This document shows positions 9,978 to 17,799 of a stretch of 64,000 bases of DNA, piece after piece. A model generated the notes under the pieces. That model did not search any database. It saw nothing but the letters and a program-made list of their open reading frames with translations, and had not been told where the DNA came from. The DNA comes from Laspinema sp. D2d. Lineage in GTDB: Bacteria; Cyanobacteriota; Cyanobacteriia; Cyanobacteriales; Laspinemataceae. The stretch spans positions 186,001 through 250,000 of the forward strand of contig NZ_JAMXFC010000001.1 of NCBI RefSeq assembly GCF_025370755.1, written 5' to 3'. The stretch's first letter is position 1, and the number at the start of each line of letters is the position of its first letter. A program made the translations under genes and the position numbers.

Positions 9978-10211
9978 ATGAAATCTCATTATACGATAGT
10001 CATTCAGTGGTCTGACGAAGATGAGTGTTTTGTGGTCAGTTTGCCGGAGTGGGGCGAGTTGTGCCACACGCATGGATCTAGCGATGAAGAGGCGTTAAAT
10101 AATGCGGAAGAAGTGTTGGAACTGTTGATAGAATCCGCGATCGCCAACGGAGAAACCTTACCGGAACCGAAACTGTTTAGGCGATCGCTTCCCATCGCCT
10201 TGAGTCAATAA
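9978..10211 (+). CDS. HicB-like antitoxin-family protein
   Basis: 77 residues matching the HicB partial-RNase-H-like fold: YTIVIQWSDEDECFVVSLPEW, then the conserved SSDEEALNNAEEVLELLIESA helix and a PEP motif. I chose the ATG at 9978; the frame is open from a TTG at 9942, but homology begins at MKSHYTIV. Typical HicB antitoxins are paired with a small HicA mRNA interferase and often carry a C-terminal DNA-binding domain. Here neither is visible: the upstream 101-residue gene is not HicA-like and the protein ends right after the HicB core. It is best called a solitary HicB-like protein. Confidence 0.8.
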   Translation: MKSHYTIVIQWSDEDECFVVSLPEWGELCHTHGSSDEEALNNAEEVLELLIESAIANGETLPEPKLFRRSLPIALSQ

Positions 10212-10335
10212 CAGGCGATCGCGTCTGGGAATGAGGGGAGGCGATCGCTTGGTTTGAAATGACAGAGGGCGATCGGTCTTTCCTCCAATCGCCCCTTCTC
10301 CTCTAAATTAGCACCTCCACATCCTCACTTCTGCA

Positions 10336-12225
10336 TCAAGCGTTTTGACTGCGAACCTGCTTGAGTTTTTCCACGAAGTCGGGAAACTCCATTTTGACCC
10401 ATTCTGGAACTCGGTCCGCATCAATTGGATCCTCTCTTAATTGACGTTCTAAACACTCAATTATTCCATCTTCTATTTCGTTAATTAAGTCAAAAACCAA
10501 GACATTAAAAGGTAAAGCATTGTTTGTGTTGAAATCTAGATTTAAAAAATTAAATTTGTCTATTTCTTGACCCAATCCTAAAACTATAAATTTCGCTTGT
10601 TTATGAGAGTTGATGTTTTGGCAAGCTTGGCTAATGCACTCAATGAATTCTCTCTCATCGTCAAACAGGCCATCGGTGTAGATGATGAAGAATGCTCCCC
10701 GACCCGCAGGCTTACCCTTTTGAACCCAAGTGTCAATACACTTTTCAAGGGTGGGTGCAATAAAAGTTTTCATTTTTGGTGGATTTTCCAAAAATAAGCT
10801 TTTCACGCGCTCAACATTCCTTACTGAATATGGCCCCACTATATTTCTTTTGCTGCTAAAAAAGTACGCTGTTACTTCATCGCAAATAGCTTGATTTCGA
10901 TTCTCTGGACTTTGCTCTGAAAGGATTGCGCCTACATGACTCATGATCACTTCTTTCAAATACTCGTAACGAGTTTGGTCTTCGGTATCCGCATCTCTGA
11001 GCCTCATAGATGCACTTTGGTCGATTAAAATGAACACATCGCGATCGTAGATAGTGGAAAATGGCTCAGGCATATTATCCTCCAGTAAAGTTTCTGTTTT
11101 GGTAATCCAATTGCGATCAAAGACTTGGGTGTAAATTTGGTTGGCAACTTGTAATCGATTTTCTTCTTTTGTCACGAGACCCGAAATTAACAAATCCCAG
11201 TGCCTTGGGTCATTCTGCCAAAAGTCTATGGGGCTTTGGGCGAGAATTTCCCGGTAAAGTCCGAGGGTCTTTAGCTTTTCGGGCTTGCGGCTGTTCTCCA
11301 CTTTAGTGAACCAGTTTTCAATCTCCTGTAAATGGGATTGTCTATCCTGTCGCCTCCAGTCGGTGATAATTTTCTCAGTTACTACACGGTCAACCTGCGC
11401 CTCAATTTGAGCGCTATCTTCGATTCTGTTCCCTGTAGCGACCAAATGGCAAATAACTTGAGTCAAGAAAGGTTGACCTCCCGTCCAATGCAGAATCCGC
11501 GTTAGGGTAGCGGCTGGAGCGGTGGTGACTTTTTCCAGACCGAGAAGCAGGGGTCTACATTGCTCTGTGGTTAGTCTTCCCAGTTCGATGCGATCGCCTA
11601 AGTTGAGAGTATAACTGGTGCTGGTCAGCAAGTCCGATGGTTTGGCGACTCCCAGCAACACAAACGCTAATTTCTTAAGTTCTGGTTTGTCCGTCTGGTC
11701 TGACAGGTTTCGGATTACGCCAAAAAATACATTCTGGAGCTTTAAATCTACTAAATCCTGGATCTCATCGATAAAAATCACTAACTTTTCTGCTGCCATT
11801 TTGCTGAGAATTTCCTCAAGCAAAAAGTTTTTAAATTGCAACCCCGGCGCTAGATCAGTCTTTCGATTCCACAATTTCTTGAGGCACTCGGGTAAGTTGA
11901 GTTCCGGTAGGGGAAGTTGTTTGCAAATTTCATCCAGAAGGCTAAACCACAACACCCGCTCAGACTCAACGCCTGCGAATTCATGGATATTGATCCGCGC
12001 ACAGATTAAATTTTCTTCCATAAGGCGTTTGGCGGTCCTCACCATCAAGCTAGACTTGCCAGTTTGACGAGGAGCCAGCACAAAACAAACCCGGCTATTT
12101 CCCTCAGTGGAACGGGCAAATTGATAGAGTTGCTGGTCTGCTTCGCGCTCCACATAAGTGAGTGCGTCCAGGGGCAAGGTGCCGCCCTCGGTTTGATAGA
12201 AACTCTTAGAGTTAACAATAGACAT
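10336..12225 (-). CDS. AAA_35-type ATPase fused to a von Willebrand factor A domain
   Basis: 629 residues from the ATG at 12225, chosen because a GAGGAGG ribosome site lies just upstream; the longer open frame (to 12318) would overlap the preceding gene. N-terminal ATPase of the cyanobacterial AAA-like (STAND-related) group: Walker A APRQTGKSS about 51-59, Walker B LVIFIDEIQD about 148-157, a GGQPFLTQ sensor-type motif near 250, then a winged-helix-like part. The C-terminal vWA domain begins near residue 396 with a complete metal site: DQSAS (402-406), Thr492 and Asp518 (YTDG). Such fusions look like signal-gated NTPases whose vWA domain binds a partner protein. The HTH-ATPase gene ends 22 bases upstream on the same strand, so the two probably form an operon. 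Confidence 0.85.
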   Translation of the reverse strand: MSIVNSKSFYQTEGGTLPLDALTYVEREADQQLYQFARSTEGNSRVCFVLAPRQTGKSSLMVRTAKRLMEENLICARINIHEFAGVESERVLWFSLLDEICKQLPLPELNLPECLKKLWNRKTDLAPGLQFKNFLLEEILSKMAAEKLVIFIDEIQDLVDLKLQNVFFGVIRNLSDQTDKPELKKLAFVLLGVAKPSDLLTSTSYTLNLGDRIELGRLTTEQCRPLLLGLEKVTTAPAATLTRILHWTGGQPFLTQVICHLVATGNRIEDSAQIEAQVDRVVTEKIITDWRRQDRQSHLQEIENWFTKVENSRKPEKLKTLGLYREILAQSPIDFWQNDPRHWDLLISGLVTKEENRLQVANQIYTQVFDRNWITKTETLLEDNMPEPFSTIYDRDVFILIDQSASMRLRDADTEDQTRYEYLKEVIMSHVGAILSEQSPENRNQAICDEVTAYFFSSKRNIVGPYSVRNVERVKSLFLENPPKMKTFIAPTLEKCIDTWVQKGKPAGRGAFFIIYTDGLFDDEREFIECISQACQNINSHKQAKFIVLGLGQEIDKFNFLNLDFNTNNALPFNVLVFDLINEIEDGIIECLERQLREDPIDADRVPEWVKMEFPDFVEKLKQVRSQNA

Positions 12226-12247
12226 AGCCTCCTCTTTAGGAATTCTC

Positions 12248-13597
12248 CTAAGATTGCAAAGTATTCGTAAAATATTTTTGATATAACTTAAATCGAACTT
12301 GAACTCCGGCATTGTCAATTTTAATTAATCCTGCCTTTTCAAGCTGAAATTTAGCGATCTCATCATTACAGGTGCCTCCTCGCAAAAGTTGGTCAAAGCA
12401 GAGCTTCAAATCTGTATTTTCGTAAACGATCGAGAATTTTTTCAGGAGGTGGTCTCCAAATGGTCCAGTTGGTAAAGTCGCTTGAGACTCCAGTTCCGAC
12501 CAACTCATCTGTTCTTGACTGATTTTGTAGAGCGCCTGATTAACTAAGGTGGGATGACCACCAATCAGTTCCATCAGCGGCTGCACTTGCTCTAGGCTCC
12601 ACTCCAAGCGGTATCTCCTCGACAGTTTGAGGATTTCTTCGGCATTAAATTCAGGTAACTCCACCTCCAATCCCACATTTTGCAGGATAGAGCCTTTGAT
12701 ATCCAATTCGGGATAGGGTTCAGTGGAGTAGGCGATCGCCATACTCGGCCAGACAATCGGCGACTGACTTACCACCTTCATCCGTTTTTCGTTCCATGAT
12801 CGCAGCAGCTTTAAAAATGGATTCTGCGGTTTATCTGGGCCTAAAATTTCATCAATCCCATCAATCAGCAGCGTTTTTGGCTGCTGGATGGGAGTAAAAA
12901 TAAAATCTTCGAGATAATTGGTGCAGTTCAATCCACTTGATCGTTCCTTCTGCCAATTCTTTTCTAAAGGCGCTGGGTTCAGTTTGTCCACTGACTCCCT
13001 AAAGGTATCAGCGATCGCCTGAGTAAACCGCTTGAGCAGCAGGTTAAGATCCTCAAAGATTTCTGGATCCATTGCTAAATCCGCTAGATCCACAAAACCC
13101 ACCACCTGATTTTCCTCTCGCTCCAAAAAATAGCGCAGTCTCACGAGCAGGGAAGATTTGCCCATGCCACTGGATCCCTTAATCCGAATGAACGGCAAAG
13201 AACCGCGATCTCTGCGATCTGCCGTCAGAACTTCACGACATATCTCATCTGCATCCCTAGGTAGGTACAGTGGCGAATCCAACGGCACAATTCCGGTCAG
13301 GGGTTGGATTTTCACTGAATCGGGGGTGATGTTCTCCACCCACTCCGGTTTGTACTTCTTAAATAAGTCGATCAGATCGTCGCGTTTGCGGGAGCGATCG
13401 CCGGGGAGGTCATTGCTACTCAGACCGAAGTCCTTATACAGTGTGGAGATTTGCTTCCGCACGGTTCCATGATGGGTTCCCATCTCATCCGCAATCTCCT
13501 CAGCCGTCAGTCCACGCAGCAGCATCCACAACACCGCTTCGCGCTTCGGTGCACGTTTCAACTTTTCGAGTGTCTGAATGAACTGCTGGTAATTCAT
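12248..13597 (-). CDS. HTH-domain P-loop ATPase (AAA/STAND-like)
   Basis: 449 residues from the ATG at 13597, which has an AGAAGG ribosome site; the frame is open to 13639. The N-terminal 60 residues form a LuxR/sigma-like helix-turn-helix (GLTAEEIADEMGTHHGTVRKQ). The ATPase has Walker A GSSGMGKSS at about 141-149 and Walker B LLIDGIDE at about 242-249, and a GGHPTLVNQAL motif like the sensor region of AAA_35 proteins. It ends with a winged-helix-like segment. No repeat or enzymatic effector domain is attached. It is adjacent to, and probably cotranscribed with, the AAA/vWA gene. Regulator or conflict-system sensor are both possible; the sequence does not decide. Confidence 0.8.
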   Translation of the reverse strand: MNYQQFIQTLEKLKRAPKREAVLWMLLRGLTAEEIADEMGTHHGTVRKQISTLYKDFGLSSNDLPGDRSRKRDDLIDLFKKYKPEWVENITPDSVKIQPLTGIVPLDSPLYLPRDADEICREVLTADRRDRGSLPFIRIKGSSGMGKSSLLVRLRYFLEREENQVVGFVDLADLAMDPEIFEDLNLLLKRFTQAIADTFRESVDKLNPAPLEKNWQKERSSGLNCTNYLEDFIFTPIQQPKTLLIDGIDEILGPDKPQNPFLKLLRSWNEKRMKVVSQSPIVWPSMAIAYSTEPYPELDIKGSILQNVGLEVELPEFNAEEILKLSRRYRLEWSLEQVQPLMELIGGHPTLVNQALYKISQEQMSWSELESQATLPTGPFGDHLLKKFSIVYENTDLKLCFDQLLRGGTCNDEIAKFQLEKAGLIKIDNAGVQVRFKLYQKYFTNTLQS

Positions 13598-13777
13598 ACC
13601 TTCTAGGATACCGCAAAACTTGTCACTGCGTATTATCAATGTGGGTTTGCGTACTCTAAGTTTGGGTGACTACCCATAGCCATGTGTCACCTGGGCACTG
13701 CATCCTAGAGACATAACCTGGCTCAAAGATGCCGCGTCTTCTGAGAAACCAAACTTAGACCCCACTTTCCTAGCCAT

Positions 13778-13801
13778 AAAAAAGGGCAGCAGCGTTGCCG
13801 C
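13778..13801 (-). terminator. Possible terminator between the 60-residue gene and the HTH-ATPase gene
   Basis: On the minus strand, a short GCGGC/GCTGC stem with an AAC loop (13789-13801) is followed after five bases by six T. The stem is short, so this is tentative. If real, it would separate the small gene upstream from the ATPase operon. Confidence 0.35.
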
Positions 13802-13850
13802 GCGGCTAACCCTAAAACTAAACGTGAATCAATTAGGATGGGACTGCTAC

Positions 13851-14033
13851 TTATTTCCGGGGTAGCCGGGGATGGCTGGATGTCCGCTGACCTCCCGAAG
13901 GGGGAGCGGGCGGAATCAGAGATAGGGTCGCGATGATCAAAATGGTGGCCTCGTCTGTGATGGCGTCAGGCCCCTCAGACACAACGCGGTAGCAAGTCAA
14001 AATGATAGCCAGAAACTGATAGAGTTTCGCCAT
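13851..14033 (-). CDS. Small hypothetical protein with hydrophobic N-terminus
   Basis: 60 residues. The ribosome site AAGGAG, nine bases before the ATG, is strong, which is the main reason to accept the gene. The N-terminal part (LYQFLAIILTCY) and a second segment (ATILIIATLSLIPP) are hydrophobic and could contact the membrane; the tail is Pro, Ser and Arg rich. I recognise no family. It lies upstream of the two ATPase genes on the same strand, separated by 253 bases and perhaps a terminator. Confidence 0.5.
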   Translation of the reverse strand: MAKLYQFLAIILTCYRVVSEGPDAITDEATILIIATLSLIPPAPPSGGQRTSSHPRLPRK

Positions 14034-14107
14034 GACTTTTATCTCCTTAATAATAAAGAGGATATGCTCATGGCGTGGGTAGTTTAAGCAACCCGCTATG
14101 AGTAGAA

Positions 14108-14131
14108 CACCTGGGGGATTTCTCCCAGGTG
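14108..14131. repeat. Perfect 8-bp inverted repeat (hairpin)
   Basis: CACCTGGG at 14108-14115 and CCCAGGTG at 14124-14131 with an 8-base spacer. It lies between the divergent small genes at 13851-14033 and 14226-14492. No T-run follows on either strand closely enough for a clear terminator, so it may be an operator or an RNA hairpin in a leader. Confidence 0.6.
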
Positions 14132-14225
14132 CTCTTGCTGTTTATTGTAATTTGATTATCAGGTTCACGTCAAGATACCTAATCCAAGGCAAAAACCAGA
14201 AAGTAGAGTTTAAGCGGCACAATTA

Positions 14226-14492
14226 ATGGAACTAACCACCCTGGAAATTTCCCCAAAAGTCTTGACCCCCCGGGAAATTAGGGACCGTGCCAAAACAGAA
14301 CTTCATAAAATTAATGCAACGAATGCAACTATCTGCTGGTACGCCCCAACAGAGGATTCTGAGCAGATTGTCAAGTTTACCGACTTACCCGAGGACCAGC
14401 AACAGGCGATCCGCAGGGGTCTCGAAGGGTTTGAGCCAAGAAACTTCATTAGCCTTGATAATTACGAAAGACCATTCCAGAGCAATTCTTAA
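14226..14492 (+). CDS. Small hypothetical protein
   Basis: 88 residues, soluble, mixed charge. Contains a TPREIRDRAKTELHKINA helix, a central ICWYAP strand and a DLPEDQQQAIRRGLEGF helix. I recognise no family. The ribosome site is weak, so the call rests on coding-like composition and on the terminator hairpin that follows 40 bases after the stop. Divergent from the 60-residue gene. Confidence 0.5.
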   Translation: MELTTLEISPKVLTPREIRDRAKTELHKINATNATICWYAPTEDSEQIVKFTDLPEDQQQAIRRGLEGFEPRNFISLDNYERPFQSNS

Positions 14493-14533
14493 CGCTCAAT
14501 TAAAGTCAACAAACAGCCCCATTCATCCTATAA

Positions 14534-14553
14534 CGCCCGGTTGAAACCGGGCG
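14534..14553. terminator. Hairpin between convergent genes
   Basis: CGCCCGGT and ACCGGGCG paired around a TGAA loop. It lies between the ends of the 88-residue gene (plus) and the GNAT gene (minus) and may terminate both. There is no long T-run. The same kind of GC-rich palindrome is a common interspersed element in cyanobacteria. Confidence 0.6.
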
Positions 14554-14561
14554 GCTCAATC

Positions 14562-15758
14562 TTACATCTTCAACTCGGGCAGGGTTTCCTTGAAGGGTAA
14601 TCCCTCATTAATGGCATCGATTTGTTGTTCTTCCATCAGGTTTACTTCTTTCAAATAAGGGCGAAGGATTTGCCCAAAACGCTGATTGTAAAAGCGATGT
14701 AAACTGTGATTGGGAGTTGCCGGGAAGCCTCGGCGTTTTTTGTGTTGTCCTCCGGCACCGGGGTCGAAGGATTGAATACCATGTTCGATTCCCCATTCGA
14801 TGGGTTTGTAATAGCAAGCCTCGAAATGGAGGGAGTCGATATCGTAATTGCACCCCCAATATCGGCCATAGAGTTGTTCGCCTTTGGTGAGGCAAAAGGA
14901 CATGGCGACGGGATGGCGAATATCATTGCCTTCGGGATAGGCGGCAATCAGTAAGACCCGATCGCGAAAATTGTGATAGAGTTGTTCAAAAAACTGTTTG
15001 GTTAAATATTTACTCCCCCACCAGCCAAAGCGATCGCAATGGTCGCTATAAAATTGATACATTTTCAGTAACAAAGTATGGGGGATATCATCCCCATGTA
15101 ATGCCTTGACTTCAATCCCGGCTGTAGCGACGGCTTTGCGTTCCCGTTTGATGTTGCGGCGCTGATTAGCATTGAAGACGTTTAGGTAATCATCAAAGGT
15201 ATTAAATCCGGTATTTTGCCAAATATAACTGTGGTGTAACCAGGGTGTATAACCGAGGCGTTCCATCAGCGATCGCCAGTCTGGATCCACATACAGGAAA
15301 TTACAGCAGGAAATATTGTGGCGATCGCAAAATTCATCGATCGCATGAACCATAATTCCTGTAATTTCTTCCTCATCTTCTCCCGGTGCAATCAAAAACC
15401 GATATCCCGTTACCGGCGTGACTGGACTCATCCCCAACAGTTTGGGATAATATTCCACACCCAGGCGATAGGCTAAATCCGCCCATTGGTGATCAAAGAC
15501 AAACTCTCCCCGAGAATGTCCTTTCAGATACATCGGTGCAACACCGATGAGTTCTCCTTGTCGCCACACAGTTAAATGATTCGGCAACCATCCCGTTTTT
15601 GCCGTTGCACTGCCGGAAGCTTCCATATTGTGCAACCAGTTCCATTCAAAAAATGGGGTTTGCAAGGGGATGGCGAGAGCATCCCACGCGGATTGGGGGA
15701 CTTCGGCGATGTTGTCGATCCAGGCAACAGAGATTTGAGGCTTAAGCTGTTCCACCAT
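14562..15758 (-). CDS. GNAT-superfamily protein (COG3146, peptidogalycan-type)
   Basis: 398 residues from the ATG at 15758 (the frame extends one TTG further). It matches the COG3146/DUF482 family of duplicated GNAT-fold proteins: AWDALAIPLQTPFFEWNWL near the start, the central NANQRRNIKRERK motif, the GRYWGC motif and the DPGAGGQHKKRRGF motif near the end. The family is annotated as an acyl- or aminoacyl-transferase; no substrate has been shown that I can name. Length and motif order are normal for the family. Neighbours give no pathway. Confidence 0.85.
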   Translation of the reverse strand: MVEQLKPQISVAWIDNIAEVPQSAWDALAIPLQTPFFEWNWLHNMEASGSATAKTGWLPNHLTVWRQGELIGVAPMYLKGHSRGEFVFDHQWADLAYRLGVEYYPKLLGMSPVTPVTGYRFLIAPGEDEEEITGIMVHAIDEFCDRHNISCCNFLYVDPDWRSLMERLGYTPWLHHSYIWQNTGFNTFDDYLNVFNANQRRNIKRERKAVATAGIEVKALHGDDIPHTLLLKMYQFYSDHCDRFGWWGSKYLTKQFFEQLYHNFRDRVLLIAAYPEGNDIRHPVAMSFCLTKGEQLYGRYWGCNYDIDSLHFEACYYKPIEWGIEHGIQSFDPGAGGQHKKRRGFPATPNHSLHRFYNQRFGQILRPYLKEVNLMEEQQIDAINEGLPFKETLPELKM

Positions 15759-15872
15759 TACCAACCGTTGAGGGTAGAGCGTTCACTTTCCTAGGGTAAT
15801 CGATTCTTGGGATGCTGTGGGAGGGACTTTGGATGGGTGGATGGGAATTTGGGGAAACCCCTGAAGGCGTTA

Positions 15873-16580
15873 CTACGAACTGGGGGAGGTAGAATTTTCT
15901 AGTCTGCGGAGGCGGTAGTGTAAGAATACCTCGGCGTCAATGGTTTTGACCTCTAAGAGTTCTAGGCGGGGTGCGGTTTGCGTGGAAAATCCGTTTCCGT
16001 CTAGGGGGGTGGGGGCGTTGGTGCCACCGATGAGGAGGGGGCAGATGGTGAGCCAGAGTTCATCGATGAGGTCCTCTGCGAGTAAGGAGGCGACTAGGTT
16101 TCCTCCGCCGAGCACGGCTAATTTTTTAATGCCTAGGGTGGCGATTTGCTGGAACGCATTTTGCCAGTCTACGCCACCAGCGGGGGTTTCGCTGACCAGA
16201 ATTTTATCAAAGCCGGAATCGTTGTACCAGGGTTCGGCACCGGCGCGAGTGGTGACTAACCAGCGCGGAACGGGTTGTTGGAATAGGGGGATATGGCGCG
16301 GCAGGTTGCCGGTGGCAGAGGCGACGATTTGCACGGGTTGCGGGGGTTTTCCGGCTTCTTCTCGTTGGTTAATTCGGTCCGGATTCACCACTCTCATAGC
16401 GGTGTCTTTGACTCGGAAGGTTCCGGCACCTGTGATTACGGCATCGGCAGCGGCGACTTGTTGTTCTAAATGGTTTTTATCGGCAGGGGAACCGAACAGG
16501 AGGGGCGATCGCAGGGAGTCGGAAATTTTGCCATCGGCACTCATGGCAAGAACTACGGTGGTTATAGGGCGATCGCTCAT
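15873..16580 (-). CDS. RibD C-terminal-domain reductase
   Basis: 235 residues from the ATG at 16580. This is the reductase half of RibD (dihydrofolate-reductase-like fold), which in riboflavin synthesis reduces the ribosylaminouracil intermediate with NADPH. Seen: TTVVLAMSADGKISD at the start, DAVITGAGTFRVKD, and the nucleotide-binding VLGGGNLVASLLAEDLIDELWLT near the end. The deaminase half is absent, as usual for the stand-alone cyanobacterial protein. The precise substrate is inferred from the family. The Nudix gene lies upstream on the same strand with a 54-base gap. Confidence 0.85.
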   Translation of the reverse strand: MSDRPITTVVLAMSADGKISDSLRSPLLFGSPADKNHLEQQVAAADAVITGAGTFRVKDTAMRVVNPDRINQREEAGKPPQPVQIVASATGNLPRHIPLFQQPVPRWLVTTRAGAEPWYNDSGFDKILVSETPAGGVDWQNAFQQIATLGIKKLAVLGGGNLVASLLAEDLIDELWLTICPLLIGGTNAPTPLDGNGFSTQTAPRLELLEVKTIDAEVFLHYRLRRLENSTSPSS

Positions 16581-16634
16581 GTTTCTCGGAATCAATAATA
16601 AGGGGTCAATCTAGTTTAACTGCCCCGGATACGC

Positions 16635-17069
16635 TTACAATAATCCCTGTGCCATAAACTTTAAAAAGATTTGTTGATGAGGCTCTCCCAGAGGGCGGAC
16701 TTCACCAGCTTTTTCCGAATAGCGACTACCCCGACGAATATCCTCCGGGGTCCAAAATCCCATATCCCATCCTTCATGAAGAACCAACTCCCCAATATCC
16801 ACAGTCAGGGGAACATTAAACACATGACGCACGACTTCTGGAGTTTCAAAACACCCGAATTCAGATACCTGTTTCGCTTCATAAGTAATTTCTTCCTGTA
16901 ATTCGCGCTGCAAGGTTTCGATCGGGAGTTCTCCGGGTTCAAGATGTCCTCCAAATAAACCCCAATATCCTGGATAAACGATACCGGGTATATTATCTCG
17001 CAGTTGCAAGAGAAACTGACCCTCTTGATGCAGGATTGCGAGAGCTACCTGAACTGGGTGATGACTCAT
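16635..17069 (-). CDS. Nudix hydrolase
   Basis: 144 residues. The Nudix box reads GHLEPGELPIETLQRELQEE, matching G-x5-E-x7-RE-U-x-EE, but the conserved Gly after the EE pair is replaced by Thr. The enzyme should hydrolyse a nucleoside diphosphate linked to another group; the substrate is not evident. It lies 54 bases before the RibD-type reductase and could share a transcript, but the two do not obviously belong to one pathway. Confidence 0.88.
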   Translation of the reverse strand: MSHHPVQVALAILHQEGQFLLQLRDNIPGIVYPGYWGLFGGHLEPGELPIETLQRELQEEITYEAKQVSEFGCFETPEVVRHVFNVPLTVDIGELVLHEGWDMGFWTPEDIRRGSRYSEKAGEVRPLGEPHQQIFLKFMAQGLL

Positions 17070-17799
17070 GGGTTTTTTCTCCGGGTAAACTTTCAGGGGT
17101 TATTTTTCCCTAATATAAAAAAGAAATGATTCTATTGTGTCCTTTTGTGGAAGAATTTTCAGTATTTTACACCGTAGGGTTGTAGGATTTTAAATTTTTT
17201 AACCCGGAAGGGCAAGAGACGATCGCACGCAAGCTGATTGAGTATCAGGGAACACCCTGCTGATCCGGGATTTCAACAGCGATCGGTCTATTTCTAACCC
17301 ATCTATTTTCTAATCCTGATCAGGGTTTTCAACAATCGTACAGTCCTAAACTATTCTATTTTGCCGGTATTTTATGGATCCAATTATCCCAAGTTGCTCT
17401 GTATTTGCACTTAAAATTTCGGGGTAAATTTTTGATTTTCCATCCTTTTCCCTAAAATTTTGGCTAATAATTGGAACCATTATGCGGGTTTTTAGACTTA
17501 TTTATTACCCTCCATACCCGCAAAATAGAAAGATTGTATAGAGGATTTGCTTTTAAATTGTTGGTAACAGCATGACGGATTTATTCTGCCCAAAATCAAT
17601 TTCCCTAGCTAAAAAAACATAAAAAGGAATCCTTTAATTTCTAGGGCATCAGCCTGGGAAACATCGGGGATATCAACTGCATTCTATACCAACTACCTAC
17701 CGGGTTAAAAATTCAACAAGTTACAACATTGATTCTTTCCCGGTAGGGGAGTGGGGGCATCAGAAACCTGCGTACTGTCGTTTGCTAGAGATTACTAAG
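17070..17799. other. Long AT-rich intergenic region
   Basis: About 730 bases without a convincing ORF on either strand, between the divergent Nudix and amidase genes. Base composition is clearly more AT-rich than the flanking genes. No tRNA, terminator or known riboswitch was recognised. It may hold a long leader or a small RNA, but nothing in the sequence proves it. Confidence 0.5.

Noticed and set aside
10212-10335. Cluster of HIP1 octamers as a specific regulatory site
   Set aside because: GCGATCGC is abundant throughout the window, inside and outside genes, so a local cluster carries no special meaning.
12226-12318. Longer start of the AAA/vWA gene overlapping the HTH-ATPase gene
   Set aside because: A GAGGAGG ribosome site sits right before the ATG at 12225, and the extra residues resemble no part of the family.
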